Below, piece after piece: positions 1 through 6,758 of a stretch of DNA of 9,450 nt (positions within the stretch are counted from its first letter, which is position 1; every line of letters starts with the position of its first letter). The stretch covers positions 1 to 9,450 of the forward strand of contig CALMDN010000017.1 in the NCBI GenBank assembly GCA_937864935.1. The letters are read 5' to 3'. The position numbers and the translations under genes were made by a program. The stretch comes from an uncultured Bacteroidales bacterium. GTDB taxonomy: Bacteria; Bacteroidota; Bacteroidia; Bacteroidales; Lentimicrobiaceae. The notes under the pieces were generated by a model, which saw nothing but the letters and a program-made list of their open reading frames with translations, was not told the origin of the DNA and did no database searches.

Positions 1-121
1 GCATGGAAAGACCTCGGTTTCTACCTGCTCAAAGACAGCCTCTATCAATAGCCCTGACAACCGATGCTGTGTATTGATAGAGGCTGTCTTTGAGCAGGTA
101 GAAACCGAGGTCTTTCCATGC
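1..121. repeat. Perfect 50-bp inverted repeat with 21-base spacer (fold-back)
   Basis: Bases 1-50 are the exact reverse complement of bases 72-121, separated by bases 51-71. The right arm and spacer together encode normal GH53 sequence on the minus strand (residues through YQYTASVVR). The left arm then repeats the same coding sequence backwards and introduces a stop. The left arm reaches the first base of the window, so its true length is unknown. A flawless 50-bp palindrome inside an enzyme gene is typical of a fold-back chimera or hairpin artefact at a contig end. A real inverted duplication with gene disruption is the alternative. Confidence 0.95.
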
Positions 122-523
122 TGCCGGAGGAACCTGGTGCCCGGGATCGGCCCAGGTGTCGGAGTAATGCACGGTAAGCCACACTTTCAGTCCCATCTGC
201 CTCACCCTGTTTGCAAAGGCTTTTACCTCGGCAAATCCAGAATGTCCGTCGACCGGATCTTTCCATAGCCTGATTCTTACAGTATTCATCCCGGCATTCT
301 TCAGGGTTGTCAGCATATCTTCTGCATTACCGGCCTGATTGTATAGAACAGTGCCTGACTGCTCAATCTCCGGCAAAAACGAGAGGTCAGCCGCCCGGAT
401 GATAAACTTTTCCGGCGCTGGTTCAGGACTGGGCTCCGGATCACTTTCTTTACAGGCAGTGCTTACCAGGGCCAGCATCAGGCTGATGAACATCGTGAAA
501 AATCGTCCGGAAGGCTGGTGCAT
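29..523 (-). CDS. GH53 arabinogalactan endo-beta-1,4-galactanase, lipoprotein, truncated C-terminally
   Basis: GH53 enzymes cut beta-1,4-galactan side chains of pectin. The N-terminus is a lipoprotein signal with Cys24, followed by an acidic, proline-rich stretch (KESDPEPSPEPAPE) that resembles a Bacteroidota surface-export signal and linker. The catalytic-domain start is clear: AADLS at 44-48, RIRLW at 83-87 and the family hallmark HYSDTWADP at 119-127, then Q130 and PAAW at 133-136. Authentic sequence runs to about residue 157. Residues 159-164 and the stop are encoded by an inverted copy of upstream sequence, so the frame ends artificially. The usual GH53 length is roughly 330-400 residues, and both catalytic glutamates lie in the missing part, so this product would be inactive. 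Met11 (base 493) is an alternative start that also leaves a full signal peptide. The gene lies 118 bases downstream of the LVIVD lipoprotein and may be a separate unit. The family call is firm; whether the truncation is biological is not. Confidence 0.88.
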   Translation of the reverse strand: MHQPSGRFFTMFISLMLALVSTACKESDPEPSPEPAPEKFIIRAADLSFLPEIEQSGTVLYNQAGNAEDMLTTLKNAGMNTVRIRLWKDPVDGHSGFAEVKAFANRVRQMGLKVWLTVHYSDTWADPGHQVPPAAWKDLGFYLLKDSLYQYTASVVRAIDRGCL

Positions 524-560
524 GGTAAATTTACTTCAAAATGGTTGTTCCCTGAAATTC

Positions 561-598
561 AGAATCAGAAACGCTGAAATTAAGCATTTTCTGATTCT
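561..598. repeat. Intergenic inverted repeat (11-bp stem) between LVIVD lipoprotein and GH53 gene
   Basis: AGAATCAGAAA at 561-571 is matched by its exact reverse complement at 588-598. Inside the 16-base loop, GCT (573-575) can also pair with AGC (583-585), extending the hairpin past a small internal bulge. It is the only notable structure in the 118-base gap. No clear T-run follows it on either strand, so it is not a textbook intrinsic terminator. It could be a terminator of the upstream operon, an mRNA-stabilising hairpin or a regulator site for the galactanase gene. The structure is seen directly; the function is a guess. Confidence 0.5.
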
Positions 599-641
599 CA
601 ATGGCTAGCTGAACCGGAACGTTCAATACAGGAAACTGGGA

Positions 642-1652
642 TCAGGGTTTTGCGACAACAATCAGGCCCTCTTCTTCATCGGCAAGGTAAATGTATTTGT
701 TGTCGGAAGTGATCCCTTGTGCATAGGAAGTCAACACGGTTCCCAGCAGCTTTGGGCCGGAAGGCACGGATACATCCAGAATAAGCAGTCCACCCTTCTG
801 CGTTGTCATATAGATCTTGTTGTTATCCAGAATAAGGTCCTTGGCATAGCCGTCTGCCGCATAGTTTCCGACGATGTGCACGTTGGATGTATCAGCATAA
901 CTGAGGATCTGCAGTCCGGAATATCCGCAGCTCATAAAAGCGAGAGACCGGGATTCATCCAGTACCACGGCTTCGGCATACCCGGGAGTATCGCACCAGC
1001 CGGCAGGAATGGTACTGGGATAACCATCCTGGAAATCGGAAATATCGAACACCGAAAGTCCCATCTCCCCGCAGGAAACAAAGAGGAGGGAGGTATCGGA
1101 AGTGGTGGTTAATCCCGTTGCATAACCTTTGGTTGATATCGATCCCCTGATGTCAGGCTGTTCCGGATAGCTGATCTCAGCTATTTTCACTCCCTGCTCG
1201 CTGATGGCCGAAAGCAGGTATTTCCCCATTATGTGCAGGTTTTTGGCTGGTTTCATGTTCAGGTTGGATACAGTTACAAAGGGTAGTTCCGGCTTGGAAA
1301 CATTTACCACTGTAAGCCCGAATGAACCTGCAGCCAGGTAGACCACAGAATCCTGTTTAATGATCCGGGTGGAATATCCGCGAACGTCTTCCGTAAGCTG
1401 CGAGACAACCTCCGGATTTTCCGGAGACGAAACGTCAACAATGTAAAGCCCGCCTTCACCCTGGGCAATATACAGCAAGCCATCGTCTAAAACCAGATCC
1501 TGTGCAAATCCGCTGGTGGCGACCCTGCCGACAATTTTGTAGTTGCCTGAAATATCCGGTGTCTCCGGGATTTCAGGTTCATTTGGCTTACCACAGCCCG
1601 ACATCAGGGCAATTCCGGTTATCAGAAAAAAGAAAAACTTGACTGCTTTCAT
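642..1652 (-). CDS. LVIVD-repeat beta-propeller lipoprotein
   Basis: This 336-residue protein has a lipoprotein signal peptide (hydrophobic residues 6-17, then LMSGC with Cys20), followed by a proline- and glutamate-rich linker. The rest consists of seven repeats of an LVIVD-type pattern, in which a small residue plus GL precedes hydrophobics and often DVS-P. They start near residues 68, 112, 154, 198, 246, 288 and 329, about 43 residues apart. Examples are GLYIVDVSSPENP and GLLILDVSVPSGP. Seven such units fit a closed seven-bladed propeller, usually a protein-binding or scaffolding fold with no known enzyme activity. The acidic linker suggests surface or outer-membrane anchoring. The gene starts 46 bases after the beta-barrel gene, so it may be the last gene of the PGA transcript. 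The family call is solid; any role in PGA handling is inferred from position only. Confidence 0.88.
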   Translation of the reverse strand: MKAVKFFFFLITGIALMSGCGKPNEPEIPETPDISGNYKIVGRVATSGFAQDLVLDDGLLYIAQGEGGLYIVDVSSPENPEVVSQLTEDVRGYSTRIIKQDSVVYLAAGSFGLTVVNVSKPELPFVTVSNLNMKPAKNLHIMGKYLLSAISEQGVKIAEISYPEQPDIRGSISTKGYATGLTTTSDTSLLFVSCGEMGLSVFDISDFQDGYPSTIPAGWCDTPGYAEAVVLDESRSLAFMSCGYSGLQILSYADTSNVHIVGNYAADGYAKDLILDNNKIYMTTQKGGLLILDVSVPSGPKLLGTVLTSYAQGITSDNKYIYLADEEEGLIVVAKP

Positions 1653-1698
1653 GGCTCAATTTTGGTTCGGGTTAAAAAATCCCAGTTTAAAAACAGAA

Positions 1699-2841
1699 TT
1701 AAAACTTTAGTTTATAGGTAAATGCCAGTCCGATCTGATGCTGATCATAATCCTTTTCCATGGAGATCAGGGGCTTGTTTTCCACGACTTCAGTGTCGGA
1801 TCTGCGATGATACCAGTTGTAGTACAATGCAAGTTCCATTGCATCAGACAATTCAACTTCATAGGACCCGCCCAGCATGAGGTTATGATCTGTTCGGCCG
1901 ACGTGAAGTTTATCCTGATCCGGTGATTTGCCGGAGGTATAATACCTGAGTCCGGTTTCACATTTGGCATCCAGCCGGTTTTTCAGCTTCCCGATGTCGG
2001 GCATGTCGATCAATGCCCTGATCAGGAACAGATTGTCGTTGTTTGAACCATCGGAATCGTCAGACTGCAGGCGGGTTTCTCCGGGTTCATCATAACCTTT
2101 GGCTTCCGATTGGGTATAGGCATAACCCAGTTCCACTTTCAGATGTTTGCTCACTGATTGTCTGAGGTTCACTTCAACTCCGATGTTGTTACAGTCGTAT
2201 TCCGTAAAATGCTGATTGTAATAATACTGTGCATATTCAAGGGAGTAGCGCAGGCGGGTTTTCTTCAGGAACATATGCTGTACCTCCAGACCATAGTCAT
2301 TTTTCGAAAATGAGAAAGGTTTGAAACTCTCTGGTGTATAACCGATTACATCCACCCAGTCATCGTCTCTGAAGTGTCTGATATAGAAATCGGGAATGTA
2401 GCTGTAAGATAGCTTAAAACTTGCCTTTTTCGTAAAGTATTGTCTTATTCCGAAGGCAAAATAACTGCGACTTTTAACATGGTTAACAATGAAACTATTC
2501 AGTCTGTATTCAGCATTCAGGGTGGTATTCAGCCCTTTGATAAAGCGGAATGTTGCATTCAGCTGTATTTCCGGTATCACCACCAGGTCATCATACGTCT
2601 CAATCCTGAAACGGCCTTTGTCTTCCTGATTCAGAAAACGCCTGATGTATTCATCTGAATACTTCAGGATATTGTCGTCGTACATCGATTTTATTCCGAA
2701 CGACAAATTCAGTGCCGGACTGGTTTTTTTTCCGGTCTCCGGGACCGGAGTGGCTGAAGCTGTGGATGACTTCAATAAAAACAGGCAAGCCACCAATACA
2801 CACAATCTTCCGGTTATGAAGGCTGAATTAAGATGTTTCAT
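1699..2841 (-). CDS. Probable outer-membrane beta-barrel protein of the PGA locus
   Basis: This 380-residue protein has an N-terminal signal peptide (basic start, hydrophobic residues 13-23, likely cleavage after Ala30). The mature part is rich in alternating polar and aromatic residues, as in transmembrane beta-strands, with short charged loops. It ends in FTYKLKF, and a terminal Phe is typical of outer-membrane barrels. Near the mature start, SFGIKSMYDDNIL (47-59) resembles the Y-D-x-N-I motif in barrels that accompany exopolysaccharide loci (BBP2_2-like); this similarity is from memory, not from a search. A charged loop near residue 265 is rich in D, S and N. The gene begins 26 bases after the duplicated-domain protein, so the two are probably co-translated. 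I infer an outer-membrane channel or anchor for PGA. An unrelated porin-like barrel is possible. Confidence 0.72.
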   Translation of the reverse strand: MKHLNSAFITGRLCVLVACLFLLKSSTASATPVPETGKKTSPALNLSFGIKSMYDDNILKYSDEYIRRFLNQEDKGRFRIETYDDLVVIPEIQLNATFRFIKGLNTTLNAEYRLNSFIVNHVKSRSYFAFGIRQYFTKKASFKLSYSYIPDFYIRHFRDDDWVDVIGYTPESFKPFSFSKNDYGLEVQHMFLKKTRLRYSLEYAQYYYNQHFTEYDCNNIGVEVNLRQSVSKHLKVELGYAYTQSEAKGYDEPGETRLQSDDSDGSNNDNLFLIRALIDMPDIGKLKNRLDAKCETGLRYYTSGKSPDQDKLHVGRTDHNLMLGGSYEVELSDAMELALYYNWYHRRSDTEVVENKPLISMEKDYDQHQIGLAFTYKLKF

Positions 2842-2867
2842 AAGCTTGGCGCGCTGCGGATTTTAGT

Positions 2868-3791
2868 TTATTTATCAGGTTGCTTTGACGGCTTCACACT
2901 GCCGGCCGGAATCATAAACCGCCCCAGGATGGTGTTCTTGTCTTTATCGAGTGGAACAAGTTCTATGGTATGCTTCCCTTTGGGAACGAGAATCACAAAT
3001 TCATTGCCTTTGCCCGGGATCAGCTGGCTGTTGTTTTTGTAGGTTGTGGTTTCCGATTTCCGGCTGCATAGCTGGTAAGTATTGATGATTCTGCCATCCA
3101 GTTTAACCTGTACCCGGTAGTGAATTGCCCCGCGCATGTTGTACCTGAATTCAGCCCTGGTAAGCACCTGTAGTTCAGTCGGACCGTTGAGGGTAACTTT
3201 GAGCGGCAGCTCAGGCGAGAACCTGAAATAACTCAGGACACTCTCTCTGGAAACCAGCTCAACAACCTCGAAAGGATTCGCGGGATTCATGGCAATCCAG
3301 TCCTGCTTTTTGCTTTTCGTAGGAGTGAAAGCAAACCTGGCGGCAACCGGTGATTTGTTTTTACCAACCCTGAAAGAAATGCTGTGCTGCCCGGGTCCGA
3401 GCTCAATTTCAAATTCACGCAACTGGCCAGGGACACCATCTGCACCCTTGAGATATGCTGCTTCTATTGACCTGGTAACATTGGCCGCTTTGAAAAGAGC
3501 CGGTTTGCCTCCATCAATCACGTAATAGATTTCATACTTTATTTTACCAGTCTGGCCTGGGGCGAATTTACAGCGGGTAAGCACTTTAAGCTTTCCCGGA
3601 CCGGTCAGCTTTATTTCGGTCAATGCCGTTTGATGAAGCGGGTAATAATCCTTTGATTTTCCATCAATAATCACCGTAACGCCTTTCCCTGCATTCACAG
3701 GTTTAAGGTATCTGTGTTTAGGTTTTGCTTGTGAAAAGGCCACTGCAGCCATCAGTAAAAAGGTGACCAGCAGGATTTGATTTTTTTTCAT
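2868..3791 (-). CDS. Exported protein with two tandem copies of an unrecognised beta-rich domain
   Basis: I do not recognise this 307-residue family. The start at Met1 of MKKNQILL (base 3791) is chosen because it gives a clean signal peptide, with cleavage near residue 20-22. An in-frame ATG at 3821 would add ten polar residues in front of it. The mature protein is an internal duplication. GPGKLKVLTRCKF (64-76) aligns with GPTELQVLTRAEF (203-215). GKIKYEIYYVIDG (82-94) aligns with GAIHYRVQVKLDG (221-233). PGQ..EFEIELGPGQHSI (121-138) aligns with PGKGNEFVILVPKGKHTI (259-276), and each copy ends in an RF-hydrophobic strand. The two copies fill about 39-155 and 176-294, so nearly the whole mature protein. 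It is lysine- and arginine-rich, which would suit binding of an anionic polymer such as PGA (inference). It lies between pgsW and the outer-membrane barrel, suggesting a periplasmic link between synthase and barrel. Confidence 0.8.
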   Translation of the reverse strand: MKKNQILLVTFLLMAAVAFSQAKPKHRYLKPVNAGKGVTVIIDGKSKDYYPLHQTALTEIKLTGPGKLKVLTRCKFAPGQTGKIKYEIYYVIDGGKPALFKAANVTRSIEAAYLKGADGVPGQLREFEIELGPGQHSISFRVGKNKSPVAARFAFTPTKSKKQDWIAMNPANPFEVVELVSRESVLSYFRFSPELPLKVTLNGPTELQVLTRAEFRYNMRGAIHYRVQVKLDGRIINTYQLCSRKSETTTYKNNSQLIPGKGNEFVILVPKGKHTIELVPLDKDKNTILGRFMIPAGSVKPSKQPDK

Positions 3792-3920
3792 CAGGGTTGT
3801 CGGTTGAGGTATTTCAATCACTTTTTTTTAAATTGCTCCCACCATCAGGGAGGAGGTTATTTTTTGAAAGATTGTCTGATGTATGGGCAACAATCTCCGA
3901 ACTGGTGTTCAGGCAAAGGC
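3792..3920 (-). promoter_or_regulatory. 129-base gap with two small hairpins, possible attenuator or processing site
   Basis: This is the longest gap inside the PGA block. It holds two short inverted repeats: CTCCC/GGGAG at 3836-3840/3848-3852 with a 7-base loop, and AGATTGT/ACAATCT at 3869-3875/3890-3896 with a 14-base loop. On the minus strand the second is followed by TTCAAAAAATAA, so there is no T-run for intrinsic termination. I found no TAnnTTTG-type Bacteroidota promoter. The structures could set relative expression of synthase and envelope genes, or be chance. Confidence 0.25.
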
Positions 3921-5078
3921 TTAAATTTCCATTCCCGCATCATTTGAGCGCTTGTCGTTGAGAGCATGCACGGGGGAAGGTACAACATCGGTTCCGAGTC
4001 TGTGTACTTTTCTTTCAGCAAGGTAAATGAGTACGATAACCACCACCAGAACAAAGGTTGTGATCGAAGTAACCCACAAATCATACTTCCTGCTGATGAA
4101 AATTCCCCCCTGTCCGGGTTCAGGCAAAGGAACCGGATTGAAAGGTAAATCATACTGTTTCAGCATCTCTTTGATGTTGACGAGCTGAATCACAGGGATA
4201 CCTTTTTGTCCCATTCTCACAATGACCCCGCGGACCGGGTAGTTTTTTGAAGGTAGTTTTCTCACCAGGCCTGTTGGTATCAATCCGGAGTTAACGGTGT
4301 GACCCAGACTGGCGATTCCTCCTCCTACATTGATGTATGCTTTGACGGATTTTCCCTTGCTGTGAAGTTCATACAACTTCATGCGTTTCTGAATGCTTTT
4401 TTCAAGGTGGTCTTCCTGTATCAGTTCAGCGCCGTTACGTTCTATTGCTTTCAGAATGAGTTCCCTGCCTTCAGGACTGAGGCCTGTACCGGCATCGGAG
4501 CCTCCGCCAATCGAAGCAGCCACTGACTTATGGTGGAAAATTCCGGAATTGAAAAGTACCGATTCCATATCAAGCCAGGTAAAGAAGGGGTCATTCGCTC
4601 CGAAGTTTGATGATCCGACAGATGAAATAATGACGGGTTTCAGTTTCAATACTTCAATGGCAGCCAGCACCGAGATGTTCATTGCCGGAAATGAACCGGT
4701 AAATGCCACGGCAACCTGATCGTTTTCTTCAAGCCCGGCATCTTTCATGTATTGAACGATAACGGCTGCAAAGTTCGGGTTTAACGACGACAATTTGGCT
4801 TCAATGTAACCCCGGTCGGTGGTAATCTGTGTATATTCCTGCCCGATGAGTGCGGTCTGGTTGGGATCGTTGACTTCTTCAATGAATACCCCTTCCTGAA
4901 GCCTGAAACCTTTCAGGCAGGCAGCAGCCTCCTGCGAGAGCTGTGCCGCTTTCAGTTTTTCGGTATACCATTGCTGTTTGACCTCTTTCTTGCTGTTTTC
5001 AACCGCAATAAAGGCAAAAAGTGACAGAAGGCCGATCAGCCCCAGTACAATATTTGATTTAGCCCTGTTGATTAACAT
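3921..5078 (-). CDS. pgsW: Poly-gamma-glutamate system protein PgsW
   Basis: This is a 385-residue membrane-anchored protein of the family found beside pgsB and pgsC in some Gram-negative PGA loci; its biochemical role is not established. An N-terminal transmembrane segment (about 10-26) and a C-terminal one (about 336-354) bracket a large domain predicted to be periplasmic. Conserved-looking glycine- and serine-rich stretches are FTGSFPAMN (126-134), SSVGSSNFGANDP (152-164), GGGSDAGTGLSPEG (191-204) and YINVGGGIASLG (248-259). Together they suggest a ligand pocket or active site. I chose Met at 5078, 16 bases after the pgsC stop. An in-frame ATG at 5120 would overlap pgsC by 26 bases and put 14 polar residues before the membrane segment. 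The order pgsB-pgsC-pgsW supports the call. No pgsA/capA-like gene is seen here, so PgsW may fill part of that role (inference). Confidence 0.8.
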   Translation of the reverse strand: MLINRAKSNIVLGLIGLLSLFAFIAVENSKKEVKQQWYTEKLKAAQLSQEAAACLKGFRLQEGVFIEEVNDPNQTALIGQEYTQITTDRGYIEAKLSSLNPNFAAVIVQYMKDAGLEENDQVAVAFTGSFPAMNISVLAAIEVLKLKPVIISSVGSSNFGANDPFFTWLDMESVLFNSGIFHHKSVAASIGGGSDAGTGLSPEGRELILKAIERNGAELIQEDHLEKSIQKRMKLYELHSKGKSVKAYINVGGGIASLGHTVNSGLIPTGLVRKLPSKNYPVRGVIVRMGQKGIPVIQLVNIKEMLKQYDLPFNPVPLPEPGQGGIFISRKYDLWVTSITTFVLVVVIVLIYLAERKVHRLGTDVVPSPVHALNDKRSNDAGMEI

Positions 5079-5094
5079 GCCCGCTGATATTGAA

Positions 5095-5547
5095 TTATTC
5101 CGGAAGTAAAGCTCCTGCAAACAGCAGAATGATGATCAGCCTTACAAGAACTGAGGAGACAAACAGCACACTGATGGTTTTGAAAATTCCCTGTTTTGCA
5201 AACCAATGGGCCAGTAAGCCTGGAATTACCCAGCCAACGGCCTGCAATTCCATGGTGGTTGCGGAGATATTGACAGTGAGAAATTCTCTCGAGAAATTGG
5301 CCAGCAGACAGCCGATCAGCAGACTCAGCACCATCTGACGCCTGCCGTACAGAAAGGTGTATTGTCCCAGGGCTTTAATCACCAGAAATGTTACCAGGGC
5401 TACCGCCAGTGTACCGATGAACCGGTCGGGGTGAGATAACTGCAGAGCGATATAGCCGGGTACAACAATGCCTCCGGCTGCCAAACCGAAGACCTCATAG
5501 GATAGCAGACTGAGAATCAGTCCGAGTGTGATGGCAAGTTCAATCAT
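5095..5547 (-). CDS. pgsC: Poly-gamma-glutamate biosynthesis membrane protein PgsC/CapC
   Basis: This is a 150-residue polytopic inner-membrane protein, the usual length for PgsC/CapC. PgsC pairs with PgsB to form the minimal PGA-polymerising complex. Family features are the N-terminal GLAAGGIVVPGYIAL segment (21-35), the GRRQ motif (68-71) after the second hydrophobic helix, and several further hydrophobic helices up to a C-terminal one at about residues 127-146. Its ATG overlaps the pgsB stop by four bases (ATGA at 5547-5544 on the minus strand), which indicates translational coupling and fixes the start. The stop is TAA. Confidence 0.93.
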   Translation of the reverse strand: MIELAITLGLILSLLSYEVFGLAAGGIVVPGYIALQLSHPDRFIGTLAVALVTFLVIKALGQYTFLYGRRQMVLSLLIGCLLANFSREFLTVNISATTMELQAVGWVIPGLLAHWFAKQGIFKTISVLFVSSVLVRLIIILLFAGALLPE

Positions 5548-6728
5548 AGCAATTTGCTTTTGTGTTCAAAAAACTCAACGGTGGCGGCTCCCATGCCACC
5601 CATATTGCCGATGGCGAAAACAGTGGATGTATTCTGGGTAATCGAGATTACTGTATCAAAAACATTTTCAGGACCCGTAAAGCCAAGGTTGATAATCTTC
5701 TTCTTCGGAAATCCGTAACCCACACACATACTTTCAACAACTTCACCCGATTCACCCATAAGTATCAGAAAATCGGTCTCTTCACCGATCCTAACGGCAA
5801 TCATTTCAGACAATTGACGCGCCCTGTCGAGCCGATCCTGGCGTGTATTCAGCAAAACAACCCTGGAGCCTTCCAGCCCGCCCTCATCCCTTATTTTTCG
5901 CCAGATAAGGAGCGATGAATCCGGATCGTTGGCAGCAAATACATTGTAAAAAAACAAAACCTTATCTGTTGTCTTAACCTCGGTCCTCGTGAGTACACCC
6001 GCATCGGGAACGGCTTCATACATCCCTTTCAGTGCTACTTCCCGCGATATTCCAAGGTGAAGGCAGACTGCCAGGGCCAGAGAAACGTTTTCGCGGTGTT
6101 CAATATAGGAGAAGCTGTTCATCTCATCCGGACTAACCGTTTGAGGGTCAATAAAATGTGTGGTAGTTTTTTTCTTATCTGCGATTTTCTGCAGCACGTC
6201 AGGAATTACGTTTTCAGAAGAGAACAGGTGCTGGCCCTTTGGAATTGTCCTGCCCATACATTCAGCGATTTCAGGCAAGGTTCTGCCCATGATCTCAATG
6301 TGGTCGAGCCGCACATTGGTCATAACCCCAATGTTCGAATGGATCATTTTGTTCTCTGTGATCGACTGATATATAGGCTGAAGAGCCATACACTCCATAA
6401 CCAGTGCACCGGCCTTCCGCGAAGCAGCGTACTTCACAATCGAAAGCTGTTCAATGATGTTGGCCGATGACTTCCTGTGAATGTAGGTTTCCGTGCCGTC
6501 TTCCAGTATCAGTCTGGGGAAAGTTCCGGTTACCTTGGTAATACAGTTTATTCCCCCTGCCCTTAATCCTGCACCGATCAACCGGGTTACGCTTGATTTG
6601 CCCCGGGTACCGTTTACATGAATTCTGACCGGAATTGAATTTATGCGGCTCTGGTGCCGGAAAAACTCAACAATTCCTGCAATAATGATCAGAATAATTA
6701 CAAACAGAATAACGTAGGAACTGTACAT
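5544..6728 (-). CDS. pgsB: Poly-gamma-glutamate synthase PgsB/CapB (ATP-dependent Mur-ligase-like)
   Basis: PgsB uses ATP to activate the growing poly-gamma-glutamate chain and add glutamate through gamma-amide bonds; it acts at the cytoplasmic face with PgsC. The protein has 394 residues, normal for the family. It begins with a membrane helix (about 5-20), followed by the phosphate-binding loop NGTRGKSS (39-46). Mur-ligase-type signatures follow: VMECMALQP (110-118) and TNVRLDH (137-143). GNMGGMG near the C-terminus is also family-typical. All key motifs are intact, so it should be active. The start codon lies 30 bases after the C25 gene stop, with no obvious promoter or Shine-Dalgarno between them, so read-through from the upstream gene is possible. 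The end overlaps pgsC by four bases. Confidence 0.95.
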   Translation of the reverse strand: MYSSYVILFVIILIIIAGIVEFFRHQSRINSIPVRIHVNGTRGKSSVTRLIGAGLRAGGINCITKVTGTFPRLILEDGTETYIHRKSSANIIEQLSIVKYAASRKAGALVMECMALQPIYQSITENKMIHSNIGVMTNVRLDHIEIMGRTLPEIAECMGRTIPKGQHLFSSENVIPDVLQKIADKKKTTTHFIDPQTVSPDEMNSFSYIEHRENVSLALAVCLHLGISREVALKGMYEAVPDAGVLTRTEVKTTDKVLFFYNVFAANDPDSSLLIWRKIRDEGGLEGSRVVLLNTRQDRLDRARQLSEMIAVRIGEETDFLILMGESGEVVESMCVGYGFPKKKIINLGFTGPENVFDTVISITQNTSTVFAIGNMGGMGAATVEFFEHKSKLL

Positions 6729-6758
6729 GACACCGATGGGGAATTCAGACCTGGGGTT

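Noticed and set aside
1..121. Inverted repeat as an insertion-sequence end, invertible promoter or attachment site
   Set aside because: Both arms and the spacer are ordinary GH53 coding sequence, with no transposase, recombinase or target duplication nearby.
717..1112. 131-residue open frame on the plus strand
   Set aside because: It is antisense to the LVIVD repeats, whose regular seven-fold pattern proves the minus-strand reading.
3836..3862. Possible plus-strand intrinsic terminator (CTCCC/GGGAG stem followed by TTATTTTTT)
   Set aside because: The stem is only five pairs, the T-run is nine bases away from it, and no plus-strand gene exists for it to terminate.
3857..4153. 98-residue open frame on the minus strand overlapping the 3' end of pgsW
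   Set aside because: Most of it is another frame of the pgsW coding sequence, with no signal, motif or family resemblance; only its last 20 or so codons are outside pgsW.
5079..5120. Upstream pgsW start at 5120, overlapping pgsC by 26 bases
   Set aside because: The downstream ATG at 5078 puts the membrane segment directly at the N-terminus and sits 16 bases after the pgsC stop; the extra 14 residues show no feature. The longer form remains possible.
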